A DNA stretch of 64,000 bases from Mesorhizobium sp. (GCA_004020645.1 SAQL01000011.1:62001-126000), one strand, 5' to 3'; counted from the stretch's first letter, positions 8,142 to 17,994 are shown. The notes: generated by a model not told the origin, from the letters alone. Program-made: numbers and translations.

Positions 8142-8939
8142 TTGACGCCATTGGCAGCAAAAATATTCAGGATGGGCGATGAACCGACCCAGCGCGCATT
8201 GGCTGCGTCACAATTCCTGGAGTGTTCGGCACTGACGTCGATGGCTCTCGAAATGCGCAGGGCGGACTCGTCAGACAGCGGGTTTAGCGCGAATGCGCGC
8301 CTCCCTGCGCCTCGCACCTTCATAGAAACGACGATCAGGGGGAGGCGCATCGCTTTCGCATGCCAAGAGCGAGAAGCTGATGGCAGAGTGTCTGTGAATA
8401 GCATAGCTGAGCAAGACGATGGGAGGATCGCTGTTGCTTGGCAAGCTGCCTTTTTGCCTGGCTCAGACGAGATAACTTTCGGCGATGACTCGATACCGTC
8501 AGAGAATAAGCTCGAGGGTATTTTCGTTGGCCTGGTTCTGGTTGAGAAGTTTCTATGCATTATCAACCAATCGGGCCTAACAGATTTACGCGCACGCGAT
8601 ACCGACAAAAGGGTAATGCGTCTTGCGGCGGAGCACGGCATCGAGGCACCGCAGCTGAAATGGCATCAATGTCACATCAGGCCCGGTGTTCACGGCGCTG
8701 GGGCTACTGGCACTAAACCCGAGCACCGCGAACACCAACTGCATTATGTTCGAAAGCACCTGAAGACATCCCTCGGGCCTGACCGCTGGATTGACGGTTA
8801 TTGGCGCGGGAACGCAGACCTTGGCATTCACCTCAAGAGCTACATTGGCCACGCCCCCAAGGAAGTCGGTGCCGGAAATACTAGTCGCGAGCCAGGCGAA
8901 GTTCCGGTCAGCCGAGCGCTAGACAAAAAAACTGATTAA
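8142..8939 (+). CDS. Hypothetical protein with phage-like C-terminal His/Arg-rich motif
   Basis: A 265-residue protein of unknown function. The TTG at 8142 is preceded by a strong GGAGGGGG ribosome-binding site (spacing about 6), which makes it a better start than ATG 8172. The C-terminal part has a pattern seen in phage-associated hypotheticals: a WHQCHIRPG segment, then HQLHYVRKHLKT, then WIDGYWRGNADLG followed by KSYIGHA. No catalytic motif is certain. It lies alone, directly after the housekeeping gnd gene, and its codon choice is less GC-rich in the third position than gnd, so it probably marks the left edge of the accessory region that carries the Hachiman locus. Confidence 0.55.
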   Translation: MTPLAAKIFRMGDEPTQRALAASQFLECSALTSMALEMRRADSSDSGFSANARLPAPRTFIETTIRGRRIAFACQEREADGRVSVNSIAEQDDGRIAVAWQAAFLPGSDEITFGDDSIPSENKLEGIFVGLVLVEKFLCIINQSGLTDLRARDTDKRVMRLAAEHGIEAPQLKWHQCHIRPGVHGAGATGTKPEHREHQLHYVRKHLKTSLGPDRWIDGYWRGNADLGIHLKSYIGHAPKEVGAGNTSREPGEVPVSRALDKKTD

Positions 8940-9270
8940 GAACGGAGCTAGCGCCCTCGCGGCGGTTACCGCTTCCAGAAGCTATAGGCTTTGCCTTGGG
9001 CTCGTTCAGGTATCCCAGTAAGAAGCGGGGCCGATGCTCGGATTTATTGCGCCTACTGCTGTTACCCAACGAGGGGCGGCTCCGGATAGTCGGCCACGCG
9101 CCTGATCTCGGCCGTTGAGACCCATCGGGCTGTCGCCCGAGAGCAGACGTCGGTAAATGGCGAACAAGGGTAGTCATCGGTAGCGCCGCCGCATTGGGTC
9201 GGCTTATGGCGAGCGCAGCTGCCGTGCCAATTACTTAAGTCGCTCAATCCGGCCAAGCAGCGTATGAGGT
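8940..9270. other. Intergenic stretch, no gene seen
   Basis: About 330 bp between convergent genes (the hypothetical at 8142 and the DUF3223 gene ending at 9271). I see no convincing frame, no T-tailed hairpin and no recognisable repeat. Confidence 0.5.
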
Positions 9271-10020
9271 TCAGCTCATTACGACTGGAAGGCGCACCAG
9301 CGCGGCACGTGTAGCTAGAAGACGTGAACGAAGCACGGACTTCGACACCATCCGAAGCGTCGCGTGGGTCCTGTGAAACGCGGTGAATCGGACCATCGCA
9401 TTCATATCGACGAAGGTTGTCTCCAATTGTGCGTCGAGGGGCCTTGAGATTATGCCATCGGGAATTGCGCTGCCCCATCCTTCCCTCAGCCTAAATTCCC
9501 ACGCCAAGTCCCGCAAAGTCTTGGGCGCGTGGTCGACTCGGGCGGCAGCGAAGCTAATCAGATGGCCTGTCACCGCGCATGGGACCTGTCCCGTGACATC
9601 GCCATGAGTTCGGAAAAAGGCCTCCTTTGCCGCTGTCAGCTCGGGAAAGACGCTCTCCCGACATGCTTCCACGAATTGTGCGTCGGTGTTACGCGGAAGG
9701 CCGGCAACCGCATCGATGAAACTGAAATCGGTCTCGCTTCTATCGGTTCTTATCACCCAGAAACCGATGGAGATGCCGCCGTGTACAAAGTTTTCCCTTG
9801 TCACGAAATGGTCGACTCCACAGCCGATTTTCGAAGGGCCGGTGGTGATGGTCTCATCATATCGCTCGAGGAGAGCGCAGAGATCGTCATGATCATCTGC
9901 AGCATCGATAACGACATTGCGTGGCCACCGATCTCGCATCGATCGGAAATGATTTTCGGCCGACCGCTTGTTGGGCCATTCGCTACCGTTGGCCAATACG
10001 ACCGGATGACCTCTTGGCAT
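9271..10020 (-). CDS. DUF3223 (DCL family) protein linked to hamB
   Basis: The ATG at 10020 is chosen because GGAGGT lies just upstream; a TTG at 10035 overlapping the hamB stop is the alternative. It gives 249 residues. The N-terminal half matches the DCL/DUF3223 pattern: a Lys/Arg-rich helix (NKRSAENHFRSMRDRW), then DDHDDLCALLERYDET, then SKIGCGVDHF, then GFWVIRTDRSETDFSFIDAV. DUF3223 is known from plant DCL proteins (rRNA processing) and bacterial proteins without a defined role. The C-terminal part (about 130-249) has no family I recognise. It starts 11 bp after the hamB stop codon on the same strand, so it is probably translated with the Hachiman genes as a third component or an accessory. 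Confidence 0.75.
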   Translation of the reverse strand: MPRGHPVVLANGSEWPNKRSAENHFRSMRDRWPRNVVIDAADDHDDLCALLERYDETITTGPSKIGCGVDHFVTRENFVHGGISIGFWVIRTDRSETDFSFIDAVAGLPRNTDAQFVEACRESVFPELTAAKEAFFRTHGDVTGQVPCAVTGHLISFAAARVDHAPKTLRDLAWEFRLREGWGSAIPDGIISRPLDAQLETTFVDMNAMVRFTAFHRTHATLRMVSKSVLRSRLLATRAALVRLPVVMS

Positions 10021-10031
10021 CTTACCTCCGT

Positions 10032-13000
10032 TCAATCGCGGTCGGCCGCCGGTACCGCTTGATGCTCGAGACCTTGGGCGTCCCGCCAGACGTTACGTAG
10101 GTCGGCTGCCGAGACCCGCTCCGCCAACCGCGTGCCCGAAATGGCATCGCGCCAGAGCTCGACGGGTCCTTTGTGCAAAAAGTTTTTGAACTTGACGCCG
10201 TCTTCAGGGAGGAGCTGGCCGTTGCGCTCGTCATAAAGTGCGGCGATCCTCGGGGCGATCTGCCGCGGAACGCCAAGGATGGAGGCGAGCACCGAGGCGG
10301 GATTGTTCACGCCGTATTGGATATACGCGGGCAGCATGCGGTGTTCTTGGGTAAGCGAATGGTCGTTTCCGGATAGCATCGCACGCCCGCGAAGAAATGC
10401 ATGTGCCCCCCAAGACACGGTTTGCGACACTTTACCGAAAACGTACTTGCCTGCTTCCCTCACTTTTTCGGCCTCGCTGCCGCCGGGGAATGACGCTGAG
10501 ATTTCCTTGACGCTGGCGCCGTTGATCCATTGGTTCACGACTCTTGCGACTGCCATGGTATCGATCATGCCGTGCCCTTTTTCTAAAGCAAGCGAAAGCT
10601 CGGGCAACTTGGCGAGGGCGTCTATTAGGTGTTTCATACCGTCTGGCCGGCCAAGTTCGGCGGCGTCAGCGGTCGCGAGGACGCTATCTCCGGCAATGCT
10701 CGCATAGAGCTCGTCGAAGCTGAATGAAGCCAAGCCGGTTTGATCGGCGACCTTCATGTAGTTGCGCGGCTTGTCGGCCACCTCGCCCAGGTAGCGCCGC
10801 GCTAAACGCAGCAATGCGACCTGGACGTCCTGGGATTTCCCGGCAAAGCTGGCCGTGACCAAACGTTCAAGATCGCTCGCCGTTGCAGCGGCCCCCTGAC
10901 GGGCCACGGAGTGGCCGATATATTGGATGAAGGGTCTTAGGCCCTCGTTGACGCGGTACGTCCACTTGATGCTGTCGCTATCGCGCAAGTTTCCGACTGC
11001 CTCGGCCATGGCCGAAACCATTTTGTCGGAGAGATATCGTGAATAAAGCTCCCAGTGTTCGCGGTGTCCCGAGTTCGCGAATACCACGACGCCTTTTTCG
11101 GACAAGCCGACACGACCGGCCCGGCCGGCGATGTTCCAGAACTCCGCCGGGCTGAGCGGCCCCGCACCGGGTTTACTCACCGAGTGGATGACCACGCTCG
11201 CGACCGGAAAATTCATGCCTTGAGCGAGCGTCGTCGTAGCAGCGATAAAATCTAGTGTTCCCATGGCGGCGAGACGCTCGACGAGATATCGCAGCTCTCC
11301 GCTCAAAGCGGAATGGTGGAAAGAAACACCCTTCCGCAAACACTGGGCAAGATCGCTGTCCTCTCCGTACTCGTCGACTGCTAGGGCTAGGGCTACCCTG
11401 AGTTCGGGAGGCGCACGCGCCAGATCGATCTCGGTCTTGTCGGTGGCCATGCGCAAGGCCGCTTGCTCGGCCTCCACACGTGACGACGGGAACATCGCCA
11501 GGGATGGCCCAATCGACCTCGGCGCTTGGCCAGACATATCGTCTTGGTTCGCGCCGAGTTGCTGTCACGCAACGCATCCCGTTCCGCATCGATGAACGGC
11601 ATCACCGTATCGGTCAAAGCCGACTGCCGGTGTGGCTCCTTCCATTGGATCTCCCATCGTTTCGTCGAGTATTTGCCCTTCACGGTTGCCAGACCGACGA
11701 TCAGGCGGGCCGGGCGCCAACTCACATCCACTTCGCCGCCGCGGTCTTCGCTCAACCAGTTCGCGACTTCCTCGGCGTTCTGCACGAAGGGCGTGAGGAG
11801 GAGCAGTCTGACGTGGGTATGCTCGCGACGAAGGTTGGCCAAAAGCAGTTCGAGGCGGGCGCCGCGTTCGCCGTCCTTGAGAAGATGGGCTTCGTCCACA
11901 ACCACGAGACGAACTCCTTCGAACCAATCCGCATGCGCCCTGAGCAGCAGATCCATCTTTTCCGGTGTCGAGACGACCACGCCGCTTGCTGCCTGCAGCA
12001 GCGCCAGTTCGAAAGGATCGTCCTCGAAAGCACTGCCCGCTGCAGTGACGTCGATATCAAGTTCGCCGAAATCCGAATTGAGCGTGCGCTTGATCTGCGT
12101 GGCCAAAGCGCGGGTCGGGGTCAGGTAGACGACCTTGGCGTTACCATAGCTGGAAAGTGTTTGCAGGATTGCCAACTCTGCCATCAGAGTCTTTCCCGAA
12201 CTCGTCGGCATCTGCAATACGAGGGCTTCACGCTGCGCGTCTAACAGATTGCGCGAGAGCGCGTCCTGCTGAGACGGCAACATGCTGAGGATAGCGCCAT
12301 CACGCCTACTGAAAGAACGGACGAACTGGTCGGTTTTCTGATTGATGTTGAAACCGTTCGCCCAAATGGAATCCGAGCGCAACTTCTCGATCATCAGCCC
12401 GACCGACTTGGTCCAAGTCATCAGGCCCGGTTCCGAACTCATGTCGGCGTACTCGCCGGATTTGCGGAGCAATGTGCGCAGTTCCGTGCCTACGTTTACC
12501 GATCTGCCCCTGCCGTCGATGAACGCGCCATCCAGAACATAGTCAGCGATAACGATGGTGGCCTGCGCACAATGATAGAGTGCCAATAATTCGAGAGCCG
12601 ACTGCTCCGGTCGCTCCGCGTCGCTCAACCAGTCGCCCTCAACAGAACGTTGCAGCTCTCGGAGTTCGTCCACGCGGCGTCTGGCTCGCTCGACATCGTT
12701 CCTGCCTACCTGCCGGGCAACAAGCATCAGTGCACGGGAAACCGTCTCCCTGACCCGGCTCGGCCAACCGTGATCGCCTGACGTATCGGCATCGACTACG
12801 GCGGAGATCGGTGCCAGGCGCAGGACGTGACGAAGTTCCGTCGGGCGTCGTGCCCAAAGGGCTGATGTCGACATTAGAAACAGATCGCGCAATTCGATCG
12901 GCTTGTGCGGGTAGGCGGTAACGACGTAGGCCAACCATCGGTCGAACACCCGGTTCGCCGCTTTTCCATCGTCGCCGCCTTCTGATGTAAGACCTTCGGG

Positions 13001-13177
13001 TGTGAGTCGTGTCACCCATTCTTCATAACCCAACATGGAGCCTAGCTTGAGCTGGAGAAGCTGCTCGGTGTCCGGTCTGTCAGTGACATTGAAGGAGGCC
13101 TGGAAAAGCTCGTCATCGAACTGCGACACGAGCCGATCCAGATAATCTCCATCGAATATCGTTGTCACATCAGCCAT
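10032..13177 (-). pseudogene. hamB: hamB, Hachiman DEAD/DEAH (Ski2-like) helicase, frameshifted
   Basis: Two overlapping frames cover one helicase of about 1,048 residues: 11393-13177 (N-terminal half) and 10032-11564 (C-terminal half). The first carries a roughly 300-residue N-terminal region, then Walker A MPTSSGKT (325-332 counted from a GTG at 13183), PTRAL, STPEKMD, DEAH box VVVDEAHLL (about 428-436) and motif III LTPF. The second carries SLAMFPSSRVEAEQ (motif IV region), ATTTLAQGMNFP (motif V) and NIAGRAGRVG (motif VI), then a long alpha-helical C terminus. The shift falls between 11565 and about 11500, between motifs III and IV, and equals loss of one base. ATG 13177 overlaps the hamA stop. 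The locus is either inactivated or the base was missed in sequencing. Confidence 0.82.
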
Positions 13178-14056
13178 GCGCACGAGCCTTAGCCATCGCC
13201 ACGCGACCGAAAGCGGTCAGCTCTGCCCCCAACGAGAGAGTCATGCCACGGGCTTTGGCATGCAGATAGGAAATTCTCGCATCCCGCAGTGATCGCAGAT
13301 CCTCGATATCTGCCTCGATGTGACCCCGGATGATGACCGGCGAAAGGATAGTGCTGGCGATCTGTCCGCTGGACTCGAGTTCATGCACCATTCCAAGAAG
13401 AAGCGCGGCATACTCCGTACCGCTGCACCGTACGGTACAAGCGATAAGAAAGTCATTCAGTTTCGCCTTGTCCGTCACGGCCTTGCCGCATTCGAGAACC
13501 AGCTTTGCCGCCTCCCCGGGCGGTCGCTTGAGATCCTCGGTACCTTAACTTGGATAAGGACAAGGGAAAGCCCGTCAGGGCTCGTTCTCGCGATTGTCCA
13601 ACCGTCGAAGCCCAGGATCGGCTGGCTGCGGTTTCCCTTGGTCGCGTGTAAGGCCGGTGGAATGTCGAAGCCATACACCTTCGCCAGCGCGGCGCGCGCG
13701 ATGAGCTCTGCCGTTTCGGAGCGGTAGTTGGTGAGCTGCGCAGGCTTTCGTCCCTCATTGTTGGGATTGGGGATCGACTTCCTGAATGCGCTCATGACGA
13801 CGGAAAGATCAAATGTATCGACTGTGCTTTCGGCGGGCTCGGGCACGGTGAGCGCGACCTCCTCGGCCATCCTGCGGATCTCGTCCTCGCCATAGGCTTG
13901 CCGGATCACCTCTACCGCATGAGCGATGAGCGCGTCTTCGTCATCATTCAGATCACAGCGTTCCTTGACGACCACCCACCGGTGATCGTCAGCATCTTCC
14001 GTTATCGTATGTGAAGAATAGATCAACGAATCGTCCCCCAATGCAGGAGGTCTCAT
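13170..14056 (-). pseudogene. hamA: hamA, Hachiman DUF1837 nuclease-like effector, frameshifted
   Basis: The frame 13475-14056 gives residues up to IQVK (171), where the reading should pass into the frame ending at 13170 (TEDLK..., then ...TDKAKLNDFLIA); joined they make about 294 residues, the normal HamA length. The C-terminal domain looks like a PD-(D/E)xK nuclease core: YRSETAELIARAALAKVYG (E114/E117), KGNRSQPILGFDGW (D151) and LVLIQVK (Q169-x-K171, a QxK variant of ExK). One base is missing next to 13542-13543, directly after the QVK codon, so the unshifted product ends 22 residues later with unrelated sequence. HamA acts with HamB in anti-phage defence. The TGA overlaps the start of hamB by 8 bp, indicating translational coupling. 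Confidence 0.82.
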
Positions 14057-14814
14057 GACAGGGGTTCCCGGTCAAGAATTCATGGTTGTAGTGGTTATCG
14101 CGAAAGAGGTGTAGACTTTGCCGACAAGTGTTTTTTGAGTGTGCACGAACGCGCGACCCCGGTATAGGCGAGTTTGGAACACCCGAAACGTACAAGCGAT
14201 CGCACAGGTTACGAAGATCGCGATCCCCGCGTTGCGCAGGCTCCCGGACCAGAACATCAGCGCCCATCGGTTCCAAACGATCGCTGGCGGACGATCAGGA
14301 ATGGCGAACTACAATGTCCCATACCTTGATCCCGTGTGAGGCGACTGAAGGCAGGAGATGGTATTCATGGGTATGGACCCAATGGATGAGACCCCCATCC
14401 AGCGTCCGCTTGATGACTGTCTGGTGCCCGCCAGCAACTACTTCTAAAGACTGGGCGCTGCGTTCAGACCGATTCCCCAGCGGCAATAATCTTGATGGCG
14501 GGCCGCTTTCTTCCGGACAAGTACGACTACCAGAGCAATGTGCGGAGAGCCTATTCACGATCGCGAGCCGTCATCTTATGATCGCGTAGCGATAGGGTTG
14601 ATGCTCAGTCAGCTAACCCTGCGGCAAAAGGTAAGAGGAATATGCGGGGGTTCGATCAAATTTCATCCCCAAACCGGACGAACCGCTTCCGGCCCCAAGG
14701 TTGCCAGTCAGCAGTGCGCATTTTGCAGCCAAGTGGAATCACTTGGCTCCGCAGAAATGCGGCTAAGACAAAGAGATGGAGCGGGATGCCCAGTTCAATT
14801 TGAACGTATCCGCT

Positions 14815-14909
14815 CTAGTCGGGACGGTGATAGGCAAGTACCTCGGTCGGCATGCTCAGGCTCTGCAAGGAGCCAGGTGTTGCGCCGCCGATCCAGCCCA
14901 ACACCGAGC
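14815..14909 (-). pseudogene. 3'-end remnant of a LacI-family regulator gene
   Basis: Read on the minus strand the remnant encodes SVLGWIGGATPGSLQSLS, then MPTEVLAYHRPD and a TAG stop at 14815-14817. The intact LacI gene at 27058-28101 ends SVLGWIGGATPGSLQSLS, KPTGVLAYRPPD. Nothing of the rest of the gene is present upstream. Over 14826-14909 the DNA differs from 27069-27152 at 7 of 84 positions, with the 48 bases 14853-14900 identical. The differences include three amino-acid changes, so this is a diverged relative rather than a fresh copy. It may be the displaced 3' end left when a DNA element entered the gene. Confidence 0.75.
14853..14900 (+). repeat. Direct repeat, copy 1 (possible attachment-type site)
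   Basis: These 48 bases are identical to 27096-27143, in the same orientation and 12,243 bp away. Both copies lie in the last codons of LacI-type reading frames. Similarity drops sharply on both sides, which is the pattern left by site-specific or homologous recombination at a gene's 3' end. Confidence 0.8.
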
Positions 14910-15258
14910 AGCCGGAGCCGGACCCATCGCGGTCATTGGCACGCGCTGACGAATCTTTGTGCGCGCGAGCCTACGGACTCGAGTCGATCGGGGCACAAAG
15001 CCGAACAAGCAGCAGGGCAGCCCAACCCGCCGCTGCTCGGTTTTGATGGGCACGGCCCAATCGCCGATCGGGGAAGATCCACCTTCGAGATCGGGTCGTT
15101 GGCAGTAAAGTGCGATCTCCGCTGACGCGCCTTCCTGGTTCGTTGTTACTTGGCAACCCGGGTGGTAGAATGACGATGAGTTCAGGCAAAAGAGCTTTAT
15201 CATATTCGAGCGTCATGACTTTCGTGCCGCGCGCTGCAGCCGCTGCGATGAGTATTTT

Positions 15259-16857
15259 ATGGAGAGGACAGCCGTGACAGTCCCAGAGGACGATTTTTTC
15301 GTCCTCTCGAGCTTGCCGCCAAGTCGGGCGCAAAAGCAGCTCGCTCTTGTTTTTGTGCTTGGCCTGTTGGCCGTCTACGTGTTGATCACTGTTGGTCCGC
15401 TCTCGGGCATCCATCTGAGCCGGGTCGACGCCTTCGTGCCGGCCTACGCGACAGCGATGTTCGTCAACGATTCGATCACCGCAATCCTCCTGTACACTCA
15501 GTTTTCCATCCTGCGCTCACGTGCCACGCTCCTGATTGCAAGCGGATATCTCTTTACAGCGCTCATGCTGATCCCGTTTGTCCTGGCATTTCCAGGTCTG
15601 TTCACGCCAGAGGGCGGCTTGGTGGGCGGCATGCAGAGTACGTCATGGATCTACTTTTTCCAGCACGCTGGCTTTCCCCTGTTCGTCATAGGCTATGCCC
15701 TCTCAAAGGGCTCGAACCCCAGCAAACGATTCTGGCAGGGTACCGCGCGTGCGGAGATTAGCCTCAGTGTCGCCCTGACCGCAGCTGTGGTCTTGTTGGC
15801 GTCATATTTTTTCATAGCGGGCGAAGCGTTATTGCCGCCCGTGACCCTCGATTCAACTCGCCTTAGCCCGGTGTGGCCCTATGTGGGCGCGCCCGTCGCA
15901 TTGCTAAGTATCACCGCGATGGTCGTGCTCTGGATCCGGCGACACTCAATGCTCGATCTTTGGTTGATGGTCGTGATGCTCTTATTCACGATAGAGATGC
16001 CTTTAAGCTATTACCCTGATCCGGCTCGCTTCAGCCTTGGCTGGTATACCGTCCGCATCTTCGGAGTTCTGTCCAGCGGACTCGTCCTTATGGTTCTGCT
16101 TCACGAGATAACTACCCTTTATACGCGGCTTCTCGGAGCGGTCCGTGGCCAGCGTCACGAGCGCGAGGCGCGACTAGTAACCGGCGACGCAGTCGCAGCC
16201 ACGGTTGCGCATGAAGTCAAACAACCTCTATCTGGCATGATAACGAGCGCCGATGCCGGCCTGCGCTTTCTCGGTCGCTCGATGCCCGATCTGGAGGAAG
16301 CAAAGGAGGCATTCAAGCAGATTATCGCCGGTGGTCATCGCGCGGCAGCGGTGATCGACGGAATTAGAACGATCTTCAAGAAAGAAGATCGCAAGCGAGC
16401 TCCGCTCGACCTCAACAGTCTTATCGGGGAAACACTCACCCTGGTGCGAGAGGGTCTGGCGAAACACCGGATAATGGTCGAAGCCGAGCTGGATGAACGC
16501 CTGCCGCGCGTAACAGGCGATCGAATCCAGCTACAGCAGTTGCTTGTAAACCTGATCACGAACGCCATCGATTCCATGGCCGCGGTCGGCGGGGCGCGGG
16601 TACTGTCCGTGAAATCCAAGTTGCATGACGATGGCCACGTAACGGTTTCGGTTGCGGACACTGGAACAGGAATTGGTCCGCAAGACGTGAATCGAATATT
16701 CAACCCGCTCTTCACGACAAAGCCCGACGGCATGGGGATGGGCCTGTCGATCTGCAGATCGATCGTCGAAGCCCACGATGGGCGGTTGTGGGCGGCCCCG
16801 AACACGCCCCGGGGTGCCATATTTCATTTTAGCGCAACTCGATCTGTCTCCGCATGA
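15259..16857 (+). CDS. MASE4-domain sensor histidine kinase
   Basis: A 532-residue membrane kinase. The N-terminal 290 residues hold about eight hydrophobic segments in the MASE4 arrangement, a membrane sensor module with no periplasmic domain. The kinase core follows: H box VAHEVKQPLSGM with phospho-acceptor His318, N box NLITNAID (N435), G1 DTGTG (467-471), F box FTTKPDG and G2 GMGMGLS (491-496). The core is of the FixL/DctB-like type that pairs with FixJ-type regulators, and such a regulator gene starts 13 bp downstream. It is the first gene of the block bracketed by the LacI repeats. The signal sensed is unknown. Confidence 0.9.
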   Translation: MERTAVTVPEDDFFVLSSLPPSRAQKQLALVFVLGLLAVYVLITVGPLSGIHLSRVDAFVPAYATAMFVNDSITAILLYTQFSILRSRATLLIASGYLFTALMLIPFVLAFPGLFTPEGGLVGGMQSTSWIYFFQHAGFPLFVIGYALSKGSNPSKRFWQGTARAEISLSVALTAAVVLLASYFFIAGEALLPPVTLDSTRLSPVWPYVGAPVALLSITAMVVLWIRRHSMLDLWLMVVMLLFTIEMPLSYYPDPARFSLGWYTVRIFGVLSSGLVLMVLLHEITTLYTRLLGAVRGQRHEREARLVTGDAVAATVAHEVKQPLSGMITSADAGLRFLGRSMPDLEEAKEAFKQIIAGGHRAAAVIDGIRTIFKKEDRKRAPLDLNSLIGETLTLVREGLAKHRIMVEAELDERLPRVTGDRIQLQQLLVNLITNAIDSMAAVGGARVLSVKSKLHDDGHVTVSVADTGTGIGPQDVNRIFNPLFTTKPDGMGMGLSICRSIVEAHDGRLWAAPNTPRGAIFHFSATRSVSA

Positions 16858-16870
16858 CAAGGATCCGTCT

Positions 16871-17533
16871 GTGATCAAAGTCGCACCGAACAATTTGCAG
16901 CCGACGACAGAGGTCGAGCCTGCTGTCTATGTGATCGATGACGACGTCGGAATCCGCGACTCGCTCGGCCTGTTATTCCGCTCGGTCGGTTTGCGCGCCG
17001 AACTATTCCATTCGGCGAACGAACTCATGCAAAGCAAGCTGCCTCCGATCCCGAGCTGCCTGGTTCTCGATGTTCGGCTACCGGGGTTGAGCGGCTTCGA
17101 GCTTCATGCCGAGTTGACTAAGGCCGATGTCCATATTCCCATCATCTTCATCACTGCACACGGCGATATCCCCATGTCCGTACGGGCTATGAAAGCCGGC
17201 GCCGTCGACTTCATCACCAAGCCGTTTCGCGACCAGGATATGTTGGATGCCGTCACCGCCGCGATCACCCGCGACCGGGCCAGGCTGGATGCCGATCGCG
17301 CACGGCTCGACTTAAAGGGCCTGTTCGACAGCCTGACGTCGCGCGAACAGGAGGTGATGGCGCTCGTCGCTACCGGCTTAATGAACAAACAGATCGCCGC
17401 TCACATCGGCCTCAGCGAGATTACGGTTAAGATTCATCGCGGCCACGCGATGAAGAAGATGCGTGCGAAATCGCTCGCGGACCTGGTCAAAATGGCCGAA
17501 GCACTCGGTATCGGCCGGGAAATGTCCTCGTAG
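16871..17533 (+). CDS. FixJ/NarL-type response regulator
   Basis: The frame is open from 16778, inside the kinase gene, but GTG 16871, preceded by AAGGA at a 7-bp spacing, gives a standard 220-residue regulator. The receiver domain has acidic pocket VIDDD, phospho-acceptor D67 (LVLDVRLPG), T95 and K117 (FITKPF). The LuxR-type helix-turn-helix follows (LTSREQEVMALVATGLMNKQ, then SEITVKIHRGHAMKKM, about 153-210). It is 13 bp after the MASE4 kinase, so it is very probably its partner. Likely targets are the hydrolase genes downstream, which is an inference from position. Confidence 0.9.
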   Translation: MIKVAPNNLQPTTEVEPAVYVIDDDVGIRDSLGLLFRSVGLRAELFHSANELMQSKLPPIPSCLVLDVRLPGLSGFELHAELTKADVHIPIIFITAHGDIPMSVRAMKAGAVDFITKPFRDQDMLDAVTAAITRDRARLDADRARLDLKGLFDSLTSREQEVMALVATGLMNKQIAAHIGLSEITVKIHRGHAMKKMRAKSLADLVKMAEALGIGREMSS

Positions 17534-17547
17534 CCTCATATCTATGT

Positions 17548-17994
17548 ATGACTTTTCGAACACAGCCGACTCGTACCATTGTCGGTGCGCATAGATGGGC
17601 CAATCGCTTGCCAGACACCCCCGTTATTTCAATCGTCGACGATGACGAATCCATCCGAAGCGGAACTGCGAGTCTTGTACGGTCGCTTGGGTTTGTCGCC
17701 CACGTTTTCCCATCCGCACGTGCGTTCTTGCATTCGGAACAACTGGCTCAAACCTCGTGTCTGATTTCAGACATCCAGATGCCGGAGATGAGCGGAATCG
17801 AGTTGCACGATATCTTGCGCACGCGTGGACATAACACGCCCATCATTTTCATCACGGCCTTTCCCGATGAAAAGGTGCACGCTCAAGCGTTGGTTCGAGG
17901 CGCCGTCTGCTTTTTGAGCAAGCCTTTAGACGGCGACACGCTGTCTCGCTGCCTCGACGTTGCATTGAAAAACAATGCCGGTGAGAGCGACTAG
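17548..17994 (+). CDS. Stand-alone receiver-domain protein
   Basis: A 148-residue protein that is essentially one CheY-like receiver: acidic pocket IVDDDES, phospho-acceptor D75 (LISDIQMPEMSG), T103 and K125 (FLSKPLD). No output domain is present. The first 24 residues are an extension before the domain; ATG 17548 lies 14 bp after the FixJ-type gene stop and no better start with a clear ribosome site is seen. It probably modulates the MASE4 kinase pathway as a phosphate sink or connector. Confidence 0.85.
   Translation: MTFRTQPTRTIVGAHRWANRLPDTPVISIVDDDESIRSGTASLVRSLGFVAHVFPSARAFLHSEQLAQTSCLISDIQMPEMSGIELHDILRTRGHNTPIIFITAFPDEKVHAQALVRGAVCFLSKPLDGDTLSRCLDVALKNNAGESD

Larger units (their letters stand above)
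14057..15258. other. Gene-poor stretch with a LacI gene remnant
   Basis: About 1.2 kb between hamA (minus strand) and the MASE4 kinase (plus strand). Apart from the LacI 3'-end remnant at 14815-14909 I see no supportable gene. A perfect palindrome GTTCAATTTGAAC lies at 14793-14805 inside a larger imperfect inverted repeat (GAGCGGGAT near 14779 against ATCCGCTC near 14808) just beyond the remnant's stop codon. It may be the old terminator or an intergenic repeat. Confidence 0.5.

Noticed and set aside
14072..14257. 61-codon minus-strand frame with a hydrophobic stretch upstream of hamA
   Set aside because: Short, no ribosome-binding site and no similarity I know; it could be a small membrane protein but the evidence is too thin.
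14295..14558. 87-codon minus-strand frame in the gene-poor stretch
   Set aside because: The C-terminal half looks protein-like, but there is no start signal and no family match; it may be a decayed fragment.
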